Part shown: piece after piece, positions 31,962 to 41,547 of the stretch
Numbering within the stretch: the stretch's first letter is position 1
Layout of the letters: each line of letters starts with the position of its first letter
DNA from: Citrobacter werkmanii NBRC 105721
GTDB lineage: Bacteria > Pseudomonadota > Gammaproteobacteria > Enterobacterales > Enterobacteriaceae
NCBI GenBank assembly: GCA_000759755.1
Contig: BBMW01000011.1
Coordinates: 248,001 to 312,000 of the forward strand
Direction of reading: 5' to 3'
Length of the DNA stretch: 64,000 nt
The notes under the pieces: model-generated
The model's database searches: none
What the model was told of the DNA's origin: nothing
The model's input: only the letters and a program-made list of their open reading frames with translations
Program-made: the position numbers and the translations under genes

Positions 31962-32708
31962 TTACTGGGTTTTGGCAGGCGTTGCTGCCGGCTGTCCCGC
32001 CGTAGGCTCAATCTGGAAGACCACATCAACCTGATCGTCAAACTGAATAACCGGCTGTTCGTAGGTTTCCTGAGCTGATGCCGCAGGCGCTGCATCCGCT
32101 TTCATCATCCGTACCATCGGGCTGGGCTGATAATTGGACACGTGGTAGCGCACGCTGTAAACGGGTCCCAGTTTGCTGTTAAAGCCCGCCGCCAACTGCT
32201 CGGCCTGATGGATGGCATCATCAATTGCCGCTTTACGCGCCTTATCTTTGTAAGCGTCCGGCTGGGCAACGCCAAGCGATACCGAACGGATCTCATTCAG
32301 ACCGGCCTTAAGTGCGCCATCAAGCAGAGCGTTGAGTTTGTCCAGCTGACGCAGCGTCACTTCAACGGTACGCACCGCACGATAGCCTTTGAGGATGCTT
32401 TTGCCGTTCTGGTAATCGTAGTCCGGCTGCGTGCGCAGGTTGGCAGCGCTAATGTCTTTCTTCGCTATCTGATTCTGCTCAAGGAAGGACAGATATTGCG
32501 CCACGCGCTCATCGGCTTGCTTCTTCGCTGAAGCCGCATCCTTCGCAGCAACATTGACTTCAATCGCCAGGGTGGCGATATCAGGCGTCGCATCCACGCT
32601 TGCCGTTCCGGAAGTCACGATGTGCGGTCCGTTTGGCAACTCATTTGCCTGTACCGATAGTGCGCTGAATCCGACTAATGCCGCCAGGGCCATTATTTTG
32701 AACTTCAC
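31962..32708 (-). CDS. yggE: Periplasmic SIMPL-domain (DUF541) protein YggE
   Basis: A 248-residue secreted protein, with a signal peptide of about 22 residues ending VQANE and one DUF541/SIMPL domain (residues about 30-240). In E. coli its expression lowers oxidative stress. The start is GTG at 32708 (VKFKIMALAAL), preceded by GGAGGAACGACC. An ATG seven codons upstream is part of the leader and overlaps the ribosome-binding site. Confidence 0.93.
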   Translation of the reverse strand: MKFKIMALAALVGFSALSVQANELPNGPHIVTSGTASVDATPDIATLAIEVNVAAKDAASAKKQADERVAQYLSFLEQNQIAKKDISAANLRTQPDYDYQNGKSILKGYRAVRTVEVTLRQLDKLNALLDGALKAGLNEIRSVSLGVAQPDAYKDKARKAAIDDAIHQAEQLAAGFNSKLGPVYSVRYHVSNYQPSPMVRMMKADAAPAASAQETYEQPVIQFDDQVDVVFQIEPTAGQPAATPAKTQ

Positions 32709-32801
32709 GGTCGTTCCTCCATGTTTCATTAATTACCCCGAAACTCAGGGCACATGCAGGCAAGCTTAGCCGATCTCGCTGCGTTGTCCATCAGACAACA
32801 C

Positions 32802-33437
32802 TTAGTTGAACAGCGCATGAACATGCGTAACACCTTCTTTTGCCAGCTGAAAAGCGATAAACCACATCACTAATCCTACTAAGATATTGATGATGCGCTG
32901 TGCTTTAGCCGTACGCAGACGCGGCGCCAGCCAGGCCGCCAGCAATGCCAGGCCAAAGAACCACAGGAACGAGGCGCTGACGGTACCCAGCGCAAACCAG
33001 CGCTTAGGCTCAACGTCCAGTTGACCACCCAGACTCCCCAACACCACAAAGGTGTCCAGATAAACGTGTGGGTTGAGCCAGGTCACCGCCAGCATCGTGG
33101 CGATGATTTTCCAGCGTCCTTGCTTCATTACTTCAGCACTGGCCAGTTCCAGATTACTGCTCATGGCCGTTTTTAACGCGCCGAAACCGTACCAGAGTAA
33201 AAATGCGACCCCGCCCCAGGTGACCAGCGCCATCAGCCACGGCGACTGCATCAGCAAGGCGCTACCGCCGAAGATCCCCGCGCAAATCAGCACCAGATCG
33301 CTGATGGCGCAGAGTAATGCAATCATAATGTGATACTGGCGACGAATGCCCTGATTCATCACGAAGGCGTTTTGCGGACCAAGCGGAAGTATCATGGCCG
33401 CACCAAGTGCAAGCCCTTGAAAGTAATACGATAACAC
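32802..33437 (-). CDS. argO: Arginine exporter ArgO
   Basis: A LysE-family L-arginine/canavanine efflux protein of 211 residues with about six membrane helices. LysE hallmarks [13 protein letters not shown] and [16 protein letters not shown] are clear. The start is GTG at 33437 ([12 protein letters not shown]), matching E. coli. It is transcribed under ArgP, encoded about 8 kb away in this window. The 93-bp gap to yggE and the REPs upstream delimit it as a single gene. Confidence 0.95.
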   Translation of the reverse strand: MLSYYFQGLALGAAMILPLGPQNAFVMNQGIRRQYHIMIALLCAISDLVLICAGIFGGSALLMQSPWLMALVTWGGVAFLLWYGFGALKTAMSSNLELASAEVMKQGRWKIIATMLAVTWLNPHVYLDTFVVLGSLGGQLDVEPKRWFALGTVSASFLWFFGLALLAAWLAPRLRTAKAQRIINILVGLVMWFIAFQLAKEGVTHVHALFN

Positions 33438-33545
33438 GTTTTTATCCCGTACTGTTTCTCTTAGGAGCAGACTATAGCGCGGGAGAATCATTAGCTGAAA
33501 TGGATAATTTTAATCGCGTATTAGAGGAATTAATGAGAGGTTCTT

Positions 33546-33623
33546 TGCCGGATGTCAGCTAACGCCTTTCCGGCTTACAGTATAGAAATCTGACCAGGCC
33601 GGATAAGCGAAGCGCCATCCGGC
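33546..33623. repeat. BIME: two REP units
   Basis: A diverged REP (TTGCCGGATGTCAGCTAACGCC..CCGGC) and an inverted standard copy (CAGGCCGGATAAGCG ... GCCATCCGGCA) between argO and mscS. Confidence 0.85.
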
Positions 33624-33642
33624 ACCGTGGTGCAGAAAAAGA

Positions 33643-34503
<861 letters not shown>

Positions 34504-34645
34504 TTACTATTCCTTTTTTGCTTACCCAAATGGGAAAAATAAAGCCGCCCCGCCGGGACTGACAATCTGACAAGAGTAAACAATAAACCTGATTTTTGCC
34601 AAACAGATCACAGAAATCTCTGCCAGCAGCCTGTTGAAATGGCAA

Positions 34646-34671
34646 TAAAAAAGGCCCGCATTGGCGGGCCT
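34646..34671 (-). terminator. Terminator of the epd-pgk-fbaA operon
   Basis: On the minus strand, GAGGCCCGCC-AAT-GCGGGCC-TTTTTT: a GC-rich stem and a run of six T, 23 bp past the fbaA stop. Confidence 0.92.
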
Positions 34672-34694
34672 CATGTCACATAGAACGGCGTAAA

Positions 34695-35774
34695 TTACAG
34701 AACGTCAACCGCGTTCAGTTCTTTGAAAGCCTGTTCCAGACGGGTGATCATGCTTGTCTGACCAGCACGCAGCCAAACGCGCGGATCGTAGTATTTCTTG
34801 TTCGGCTGATCTTCGCCTTTCGGGTTACCCAACTGGCCCTGCAGGTAAGCTTCGTTTGCTTTGTAGTAGTTCAGAACACCTTCCCAGGTCGCCCATTGGG
34901 TATCGGTATCGATGTTCATTTTCACTACGCCGTAGCTTACGGAGTCTTTGATTTCCTGAGCAGTAGAACCGGAACCGCCGTGGAAGACGAAGTTCAGGCT
35001 GTTGTGCGGCAGGTTATGTTTCTTAGAAACATAGTCCTGAGAGTCGCGCAGGATGGTCGGGGTCAGAACCACGTTACCCGGCTTGTAAACGCCGTGTACG
35101 TTACCGAAGGAAGCAGCGATGGTGAAACGCGGGCTGATTTTGCTCAGCTCGGTGTATGCATAATCAACGTCTTCCGGCTGGGTGTACAGTGCAGAAGCGT
35201 CCATGTGGCTGTTGTCCACGCCGTCTTCTTCGCCACCGGTGCAACCCAGTTCGATTTCCAGAGTCATGCCCATTTTGGACATGCGCGCCAGGTATTTGGA
35301 GCAGATTTCGATGTTCTCTTCCAGAGACTCTTCAGACAGGTCGATCATGTGAGAAGAGAACAGCGGTTTGCCGGTTGCTGCGAAGTGTTTTTCACCTGCG
35401 TCCAGCAGACCGTCGATCCACGGCAGCAGTTTCTTCGCGCAGTGGTCAGTGTGCAGGATAACCGGAACACCGTAGTGTTCAGCCATCTGGTGAACGTGAT
35501 GCGCGCCAGAGATAGCACCCAGGATTGCAGCGCCCTGAGGCACGTCGGACTTCACGCCTTTACCCGCGATGAAAGAAGCACCACCGTTGGAGAACTGTAC
35601 GATTACCGGCGCTTTAACTTTTGCAGCGGTTTCCAGTACGGCGTTGATGGAGTCGGTACCAACGCAGTTAACAGCTGGCAGAGCAAAGTTGTTTTCTTTA
35701 GCTACCTGGAAAACTTTCTGTACGTCATCACCAGTGATTACGCCTGGTTTTACGAAATCAAAAATTTTAGACAT
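34695..35774 (-). CDS. fbaA: Fructose-bisphosphate aldolase, class II
   Basis: A zinc-dependent aldolase of glycolysis/gluconeogenesis, 359 residues, dimeric. The Zn ligand segment HTDHCAKK (around 107-114), the E174-region GCTGGEEDG, the GGSGS phosphate loop and the NIDTDTQW segment are intact. It is the last gene of epd-pgk-fbaA. Two GC-rich hairpins (35808-35827 and 35838-35854) lie in the pgk-fbaA gap and may mark processing. Confidence 0.98.
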   Translation of the reverse strand: MSKIFDFVKPGVITGDDVQKVFQVAKENNFALPAVNCVGTDSINAVLETAAKVKAPVIVQFSNGGASFIAGKGVKSDVPQGAAILGAISGAHHVHQMAEHYGVPVILHTDHCAKKLLPWIDGLLDAGEKHFAATGKPLFSSHMIDLSEESLEENIEICSKYLARMSKMGMTLEIELGCTGGEEDGVDNSHMDASALYTQPEDVDYAYTELSKISPRFTIAASFGNVHGVYKPGNVVLTPTILRDSQDYVSKKHNLPHNSLNFVFHGGSGSTAQEIKDSVSYGVVKMNIDTDTQWATWEGVLNYYKANEAYLQGQLGNPKGEDQPNKKYYDPRVWLRAGQTSMITRLEQAFKELNAVDVL

Positions 35775-35862
35775 GTTGCGAGTCCTGTATCTTCGGCCTT
35801 GGAAAGGGCGCGCGCTCTAAAGCGCGCTAATAATTGGGCAGGTTTCCCTGCCCATTAAATGC

Positions 35863-37026
35863 TTACTTTTTAGCGCGCTCTTCGAGCATCGCTACTGCTG
35901 GCAGAACTTTGCCTTCCACGAATTCGAGGAATGCGCCGCCGCCAGTGGAGATGTAGGAGATTTTATCAGCAATGCCGAACAGGTCGATTGCTGCCAGGGT
36001 ATCGCCGCCGCCCGCGATGGAGAACGCTTCGCTGTCTGCGATAGCGTTAGCAACGATTTCAGTACCTTTACGGAAGTTCGGGAATTCGAACACGCCAACC
36101 GGGCCGTTCCACAGAATGGTTTTCGCATTCTTCAGGATTTCAGCCAGCTGCTGTGCAGAAGCGTCGCCGATATCCAGGATCTGCTCGTCTTCTTTCACAT
36201 CGCTAACGGATTTCAGTGTCGCCGGCGCAGTTTCAGAGAACTCAGTCGCTACGCGAACATCGGTCGGAACCGGGATGTCGCAAGTGGTCAGCAGACGTTT
36301 TGCTTCGTCAACCAGGTCAGCTTCATACAGGGATTTACCGACGTTGTGGCCTTGAGCGGCAACGAAGGTGTTCGCGATACCACCGCCAACGATCAGCTGG
36401 TCAGCAATTTTAGACAGGGAATCCAGAACGGTCAGTTTGGTAGAAACTTTAGAGCCACCAACGATAGCCACCATCGGACGAGCCGGTTCTTTCAGCGCTT
36501 TGCCCAGCGCGTCCAGCTCAGCAGCCAGCAGAGGACCTGCGCAAGCAACATCAGCGAATTTACCGATACCGTGGGTAGAAGCCTGTGCACGGTGAGCCGT
36601 ACCGAAAGCGTCCATCACGAATACGTCGCACAGCGCCGCATATTTTTTGGACAGTGCTTCGTCGTCTTTCTTCTCGCCTTTGTTGAAGCGAACGTTTTCC
36701 AGAACCACCAGCTCACCGGCAGCGACTTCAACGCCGTCCAGGTAATCTTTTACCAGGCGAACCGGAGCAGACAATTTGTCTTTCAGGTAGTTAACAACCG
36801 GCAGCAGAGAGAATTCTTCGTTGTACTCGCCTTCGGTAGGACGACCCAGGTGGGAAGTTACCATCACTTTAGCACCCTGCTTCAGGGCCAGTTCGATGGT
36901 CGGCAGGGAAGCACGGATACGCGCGTCGCTGGTTACTTTCCCTTCTTTAACTGGTACGTTCAGGTCGGCACGGATAAAAACGCGTTTACCAGCCAGATCC
37001 AGATCGGTCATCTTAATTACAGACAT
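35863..37026 (-). CDS. pgk: Phosphoglycerate kinase
   Basis: Transfers phosphate from 1,3-bisphosphoglycerate to ADP. 387 residues, two Rossmann-like domains. N-terminal substrate motif [15 protein letters not shown], hinge and C-terminal nucleotide motifs GPVGVFE and GGGDT are seen. It is second gene of epd-pgk-fbaA, 39 bp after epd, with AGAGGATTCACC as ribosome-binding site. Confidence 0.98.
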   Translation of the reverse strand: MSVIKMTDLDLAGKRVFIRADLNVPVKEGKVTSDARIRASLPTIELALKQGAKVMVTSHLGRPTEGEYNEEFSLLPVVNYLKDKLSAPVRLVKDYLDGVEVAAGELVVLENVRFNKGEKKDDEALSKKYAALCDVFVMDAFGTAHRAQASTHGIGKFADVACAGPLLAAELDALGKALKEPARPMVAIVGGSKVSTKLTVLDSLSKIADQLIVGGGIANTFVAAQGHNVGKSLYEADLVDEAKRLLTTCDIPVPTDVRVATEFSETAPATLKSVSDVKEDEQILDIGDASAQQLAEILKNAKTILWNGPVGVFEFPNFRKGTEIVANAIADSEAFSIAGGGDTLAAIDLFGIADKISYISTGGGAFLEFVEGKVLPAVAMLEERAKK

Positions 37027-37065
37027 GGTGAATCCTCTCGTTGATACTTAAAGTTTTGTCGACGC

Positions 37066-38094
37066 TCAAGCGTCGAGCCTGAAACCAATAGCAGCCATCG
37101 CTAACGTTGTGTCGAGCATACGGTTAGCAAAGCCCCATTCATTATCACACCAGACCAGGGTCTTGATCAGGTGAGCACCACTCACACGCGTTTGCGTACC
37201 ATCAACGATGGCGCTGTGCGGGTCATGGTTAAAATCTACAGAGACCAACGGTAATTCCGTATAGTCAACTATACCATGAAATGCACCTTGTGCTGCTTTT
37301 TGCAGCAACTGGTTGACTTCGCTGGCTTTTACCGGTTTTTTCACCGTCACGCTTAAGTCGATCGCCGTCACATTTATGGTCGGTACACGCACCGCGATCG
37401 CTTCAAAACGATCGTTAAATTGCGGAAAAATTCGCGTAATGCCCGCCGCCAGTTTGGTATCAACCGGAATAATTGACTGGCTGGCCGCTCGCGTACGACG
37501 CAGGTCAGGATGATAGGCATCAATCACCTGCTGATCGTGCATCGCAGAGTGGATCGTCGTGACGGTACCAGACTCAATGCCGTAAGCATCATCCAGCAAT
37601 TTAATGACGGGAATTATACAATTCGTGGTGCAGGAGGCGTTGGATACAATTCGGTGCTCAGCGCGCAGCTGATCCTGATTAACGCCAAATACAACCGTTG
37701 CGTCGATGTCGGGACTACCAGGATGTGAAAAGAGCACTTTTTTTGCACCAGCGGCAATATGCGCCTCGCCGTGTTCGCGGTTACCGAAGACGCCCGTACA
37801 ATCCAGCACAACGTCAACACCCAGTTCACGCCATGGCAGCGCGTCGAGCGTTCGCTCATGCAAAATGCGGATCGCGTCATCACCAACGATGAGTTGGTCA
37901 CGTTCCTGACGAACATCCCAGGCAAAACGCCCATGGCTGGTGTCATATTTCAACAAATGCGCCATGCCTGCAGCATCCGCCAGTTCGTTGATTGCCACCA
38001 CGGTGATTTCCGCCCGACGCCCGGATTCATACAAAGCACGAACCACGTTGCGTCCGATGCGACCGAAACCATTAATCGCTACGCGTACGGTCAT
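37066..38094 (-). CDS. epd: D-erythrose-4-phosphate dehydrogenase
   Basis: A GAPDH paralogue (342 residues, three longer than in E. coli) that oxidises erythrose-4-phosphate to 4-phosphoerythronate for pyridoxal phosphate synthesis. NAD site NGFGRIGR (8-15), catalytic C155 in SNASCTTNC and His in the IHSAMH segment are seen. It begins the epd-pgk-fbaA operon and is divergent from the PPC/ECF operon. Confidence 0.97.
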   Translation of the reverse strand: MTVRVAINGFGRIGRNVVRALYESGRRAEITVVAINELADAAGMAHLLKYDTSHGRFAWDVRQERDQLIVGDDAIRILHERTLDALPWRELGVDVVLDCTGVFGNREHGEAHIAAGAKKVLFSHPGSPDIDATVVFGVNQDQLRAEHRIVSNASCTTNCIIPVIKLLDDAYGIESGTVTTIHSAMHDQQVIDAYHPDLRRTRAASQSIIPVDTKLAAGITRIFPQFNDRFEAIAVRVPTINVTAIDLSVTVKKPVKASEVNQLLQKAAQGAFHGIVDYTELPLVSVDFNHDPHSAIVDGTQTRVSGAHLIKTLVWCDNEWGFANRMLDTTLAMAAIGFRLDA

Positions 38095-38288
38095 AGGTCT
38101 CCTGCAAGGATTTCTCAGAAACGATGTGGCTGACAGAGTAATGCAGCAAATCGCTCAGGGAAACCTTACCTGTCGCAAACTGCGACTAATTGGTTAATTG
38201 TCGAACATTTAATCGACTGAAACGCTTCAGCTAGAATAAGCGAAACGCGGAATAAAAGGAATGATTGTCCAGCGACAGAACGCAGTTA

Positions 38289-38304
38289 TCTGACTTACAT
38301 CACA
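38289..38304 (-). promoter_or_regulatory. Candidate CRP site upstream of epd
   Basis: TGTGA-N6-TCAGA on the minus strand (flanks AAG and TAA also fit the CRP consensus), about 195 bp from the epd start. epd-pgk is CRP-activated in E. coli; the site here matches 9 of 10 core bases. Confidence 0.5.
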
Positions 38305-38392
38305 CTTTAACGCCCTTCGTCGCTAAATTTATTCCATATTCCAGAATTGCGAATAACCGTAGCAAGATTATTTCGTTGCTATGTCACAAATC

Positions 38393-38406
38393 CTGATTTA
38401 TATCAG
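38393..38406 (+). promoter_or_regulatory. FNR-like palindrome before the PPC/ECF operon
   Basis: CTGAT-N4-ATCAG, differing from the FNR consensus TTGAT-N4-ATCAA only at the outer base of each arm. Its centre (38399.5) is 41-42 bases before a start predicted from the -10-like TATATT at 38427-38432, the class II activator position. Binding is inference. Confidence 0.4.
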
Positions 38407-38468
38407 AAAGCTCCCTAACCCGCGTCTATATTATCAGCGCTACGTCCGAGTCTCGGAGTCCCTCAACT

Positions 38469-38894
38469 ATGGCTACATTCGCTCCCCAATCATCTGACGC
38501 GCGCTTTTTGGCGCTGCGATTATTACCCGGTCAGGAACTCTTTTCTGCGCTACACGCATTTGTCCAACAGCATCAGTTGCAGGCAGCCTGGATAGCGGGT
38601 TGCACTGGAAGCCTAACCAACGTTGCCCTGCGCTACGCAGGTCGTGAGGAAACCACATTACTCACCGGCACATGGGAGATCATCTCCCTGAACGGCACAC
38701 TGGAGCTCACTGGTGAGCATCTCCATCTGGCGGTTGCCGACCCGCATGGCGCGATGCTGGGCGGCCACATGATGCCGGGCTGTACCGTGCGCACCACGCT
38801 GGAACTGGTGATTGGCGAGCTAACGTCGCTGGCATTTAGCCGACAACCCTGCGCCATCTCCGGTTATGACGAACTGGTTATTTCATCCCGCTAA
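38469..38894 (+). CDS. PPC-domain (DUF296) protein heading an ECF transporter operon
   Basis: A 141-residue single-domain protein of the PPC/DUF296 family, known in plants joined to AT-hooks and in bacteria as a trimeric, often metal-binding protein. The conserved histidines H84 and H86 (EHLHLAVAD) and H100 (GGHMMPG) are the likely zinc site. The LLPGQELFSALHAFV and GCTGSLTNVALRYA segments are typical. No DNA-binding extension is present. It is 24 bases before the ECF S-component and is transcribed away from epd. Function is unknown; a role in sensing or handling the imported compound is speculation. Confidence 0.85.
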   Translation: MATFAPQSSDARFLALRLLPGQELFSALHAFVQQHQLQAAWIAGCTGSLTNVALRYAGREETTLLTGTWEIISLNGTLELTGEHLHLAVADPHGAMLGGHMMPGCTVRTTLELVIGELTSLAFSRQPCAISGYDELVISSR

Positions 38895-38918
38895 CGTTTC
38901 ATTTGAATGAGGTCTTCT

Positions 38919-39497
38919 ATGGCGCATCGCCAATTTTCCAGCCAGTCTCTGGTGCTGATTGTCATTGCTATTGCCATCAACATGGTCGGTGGACAGCTTA
39001 TCAGCATGTTGAAATTACCTATTTTTCTCGACTCCATTGGCACCTTAATCAGCGCAGTGCTACTAGGTCCGGTGGTAGGAATGCTGACCGGATTACTCAC
39101 AAACCTGTTATGGGGATTATTGACCGATCCCATCGCCGCCGCCTTTGCTCCTGTGGCGATGGTCATCGGGCTGGTGGCCGGTTGGCTGGCGCGGGCGGGA
39201 TGGTTTCGCACCTTACCCAAAGTCGTTGTCAGCGGCGTGATCATTACACTGGCCGTCACCCTCGTGGCCGTACCGATTCGTACCACCCTGTTTGGCGGCG
39301 TCACCGGCAGTGGTGCCGATCTTTTTGTCGCCTGGATGTACTCGGTCGGTCAGAACCTGGTGGAATCCGTTGCCATCACCGTCATTGGCGCGAATCTGGT
39401 CGATAAAATCCTCACGGCGATCATCGTCTGGGTACTGCTACGCCAGCTTCCGTTGCGTACCACGCGTCACTTCCCCACGATGTCTGCTGTGCGCTAA
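38919..39497 (+). CDS. ECF transporter substrate-binding (S) component
   Basis: A 192-residue very hydrophobic protein with about six membrane helices. It resembles S components of energy-coupling-factor vitamin transporters (for example LVLIVIAIAINMVGGQL, GMLTGLLTNLLWGLL, AVPIRTTLFGG). A dedicated T and two ATPases follow, so this is a self-contained (group I type) ECF system. The start at 38919 uses GAGGT eight bases upstream; an ATG at 38907 lacks one. The ligand cannot be told from the sequence. Confidence 0.82.
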   Translation: MAHRQFSSQSLVLIVIAIAINMVGGQLISMLKLPIFLDSIGTLISAVLLGPVVGMLTGLLTNLLWGLLTDPIAAAFAPVAMVIGLVAGWLARAGWFRTLPKVVVSGVIITLAVTLVAVPIRTTLFGGVTGSGADLFVAWMYSVGQNLVESVAITVIGANLVDKILTAIIVWVLLRQLPLRTTRHFPTMSAVR

Positions 39498-40205
39498 ATG
39501 CATCCGTTTACCTCGTTAACCCTGTGGGCGCTCGCCGCCTGCTCCACGCTCCTGCTGCCAGTCGGAGCGCCGCTCAGCCTTTACAGCGCGGCGACGTTCA
39601 TCGGTCTGTTGTGTATGAAGGCCACGCGCCCACGGGCAAAATACGTACTCTGGCTGATGATTCCCTTAGGTCTGGGGCTATGGCTGGTTCACGGCGGATG
39701 GCTTACAGAATGGCTCAGCGGACAACCGCGCACGCCAGAACGTTGGGCCGATGCCGTCACGCTCTGGTCGCGGATCCTGGCCATTGTGTCGACATCACAG
39801 ATGTGGATGCAGTACGTACCGGTTTCGCGCTTTATACGCGCGCTGTTTGCTTCACGCTTACCACCTGGCATTGCCTATCTGTTTGCAGGCCCGCTGCTGG
39901 TCGTCGAGCAGCTCAAACACCAGTTGGCGATTATTCATGAGGCCCAGCGGGCGCGCGGTGTACCGCTGGATGAGTCCTGGCATCAACGTTTACGCGCCAT
40001 GCCTGCACTGATTGTGCCGCTCACCCATAATGCGCTCAACGATTTGGCCGTACGCGGCGCAGCGCTGGATATGCGCGGATTTCGCCTGCATCGCACTCGT
40101 ACAACGCTGTGGGCGCCGCCGGACAGCACCTTACAGCGTCTGGCGCGCTACGGCATGGTGGTTCTGATAGTGATTGAGACTGGAGTCTGGATATGGTTAC
40201 GTTAG
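39498..40205 (+). CDS. ECF transporter transmembrane (T) component
   Basis: A 235-residue EcfT-type membrane protein that couples ATPases to the S component. Four or so membrane helices lie in the N-terminal half. The two coupling-helix signatures are clear: QRARG (residues 150-154) and DMRGF (191-195), the Ala-Arg-Gly-type motifs that dock in the ATPases. The ATG directly abuts the S-component stop (TAAATG), and the 3' end overlaps ecfA1 by 13 bases. Confidence 0.85.
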   Translation: MHPFTSLTLWALAACSTLLLPVGAPLSLYSAATFIGLLCMKATRPRAKYVLWLMIPLGLGLWLVHGGWLTEWLSGQPRTPERWADAVTLWSRILAIVSTSQMWMQYVPVSRFIRALFASRLPPGIAYLFAGPLLVVEQLKHQLAIIHEAQRARGVPLDESWHQRLRAMPALIVPLTHNALNDLAVRGAALDMRGFRLHRTRTTLWAPPDSTLQRLARYGMVVLIVIETGVWIWLR

Positions 40206-40870
40206 AGCAGTTTCGCTATCACCCAACGCATGCTATGCGACCGCCAGCCTGTTTCGATTTCCACTATGCAAAGCCTGGCATGGTAGCCATTTTTGGCGAT
40301 AACGGTAGTGGGAAAAGTACGCTGGCGCAGCTGATGGCAGGCTGGTACCCCGATTTCCTGCCCGGTGAAATTGAGGGTACAGGAACATTATTGGGTACCC
40401 CCATCGGACAGCTGTCGCTCGTCGAGCAATCAAGCACCATTCAGTTGGTGCAGCAATCACCTTACCTGCAGCTTTCCGGCTGTACTTTCAGCGTTGAGGA
40501 GGAAGTGGCGTTTGGTCCCGAGAATCTTTGCCTTACCGAGGCTGAAATTGTGCGCCGCATTGACACGGCGCTCACGCTAACGGAATGCCAGCCACTGCGT
40601 CATCGTCATCCAGGCACGCTTTCCGGCGGCGAAACCCAGCGGGTGGTGATTGCCAGCGCGCTCGCTATGCAGCCGAAAATATTGATTCTGGATGAAGCAT
40701 TCAGCCGCCTCACCGCGCAGGCCACGACAATGATGCTGGAGCGACTGCAACAATGGGCGCAGGAACAGCATGCTTTAGTGGTGCTTTTCGAACGCAATCA
40801 TTCACCTTTTCTCAGCCACTGCCAGCAGGCGTGGCAACTGCGCGACGGAGCGCTGTCACCACTATGTTAA
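40193..40870 (+). CDS. ECF transporter ATPase 1
   Basis: A 225-residue ABC ATPase. Walker A GDNGSGKST (35-43), Q-loop around LVQQSP (85-90), signature LSGGE (143-147), Walker B ILILDE (163-168) and switch H203. The D-loop region reads AFSRLT instead of the usual S-x-L-D, and the segment before the switch His is VVLFERNH rather than a typical I-x-T-H. It overlaps EcfT upstream and the second ATPase downstream by seven bases. Confidence 0.87.
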   Translation: MVTLEQFRYHPTHAMRPPACFDFHYAKPGMVAIFGDNGSGKSTLAQLMAGWYPDFLPGEIEGTGTLLGTPIGQLSLVEQSSTIQLVQQSPYLQLSGCTFSVEEEVAFGPENLCLTEAEIVRRIDTALTLTECQPLRHRHPGTLSGGETQRVVIASALAMQPKILILDEAFSRLTAQATTMMLERLQQWAQEQHALVVLFERNHSPFLSHCQQAWQLRDGALSPLC

Positions 40871-41547
40871 CGCTAAACCAGGTAACCTGGCGCTGGCCAA
40901 ATGCCGCCGATGACTGCTTGCGCAATATTTCACTTGAACTCCATGAAGGTGAATGGCTGGCGCTGACGGGCGATAATGGCGCCGGTAAATCCACGCTGCT
41001 GCGCATTATGGCCGGGCTGCTCTCCCCTTCTTCCGGCTCAGTAACGGTGCAAAACCGTGCGATTGCGCAACTGAAAAACCGGGAGCGCGCCAGGGCGATC
41101 GGCGTGCTGTTTCAGGAGGCGGAAAATCAGATCTTCCACAGTAAGGTACGAGATGAAGTGGCCTTTGGATTACGGTTACAAAAGCTTCCTGCAGTAGAAG
41201 TTGCGCAACGCACTGCGGCGGCACTGCAATTATGTCAGCTAGATGAGGTTGCCGACGCACACCCACTGGATCTGCATACCGCGCAACGCCGAATGGTTGC
41301 CGTCGCCAGTCTGGAAGCCCTGGCACCTGCGATTCTGCTGCTGGATGAGCCCAGCCGGGATTTTGATGCGCACTGGCTGGGTGTTTTCGAGCACTGGCTG
41401 GCGGTGTGCCGTGCGCGTGGCGCAAGCGTTGTGGCGATCAGTCATGACGCTGCGTTTACGCAGCGCCATTTCTCGCGAGTGGTAAGGTTACACAACAAAA
41501 ATCTCACGCAATCCGATATTCACCATCGACCGTCATCTCCAGCATAA
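40864..41547 (+). CDS. ECF transporter ATPase 2 with degenerate signature
   Basis: A 227-residue ABC ATPase. Walker A GDNGAGKST (36-44), Q-loop FQEAENQIF (83-91, the EcfA-type ENQ), Walker B ILLLDE (157-162) and switch H194 are normal. The ABC signature is not: where LSGGQ is expected the protein has LHTAQ (137-141). Start ATG at 40864; an upstream frame extension lies inside ecfA1. The last 44 bases overlap the 3' end of yggC on the other strand. Confidence 0.86.
   Translation: MLTLNQVTWRWPNAADDCLRNISLELHEGEWLALTGDNGAGKSTLLRIMAGLLSPSSGSVTVQNRAIAQLKNRERARAIGVLFQEAENQIFHSKVRDEVAFGLRLQKLPAVEVAQRTAAALQLCQLDEVADAHPLDLHTAQRRMVAVASLEALAPAILLLDEPSRDFDAHWLGVFEHWLAVCRARGASVVAISHDAAFTQRHFSRVVRLHNKNLTQSDIHHRPSSPA

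Noticed and set aside
34896-35858. 320-codon plus-strand open frame opposite fbaA
   Set aside because: Antisense to fbaA with strong codon bias; no ribosome-binding site or family resemblance.
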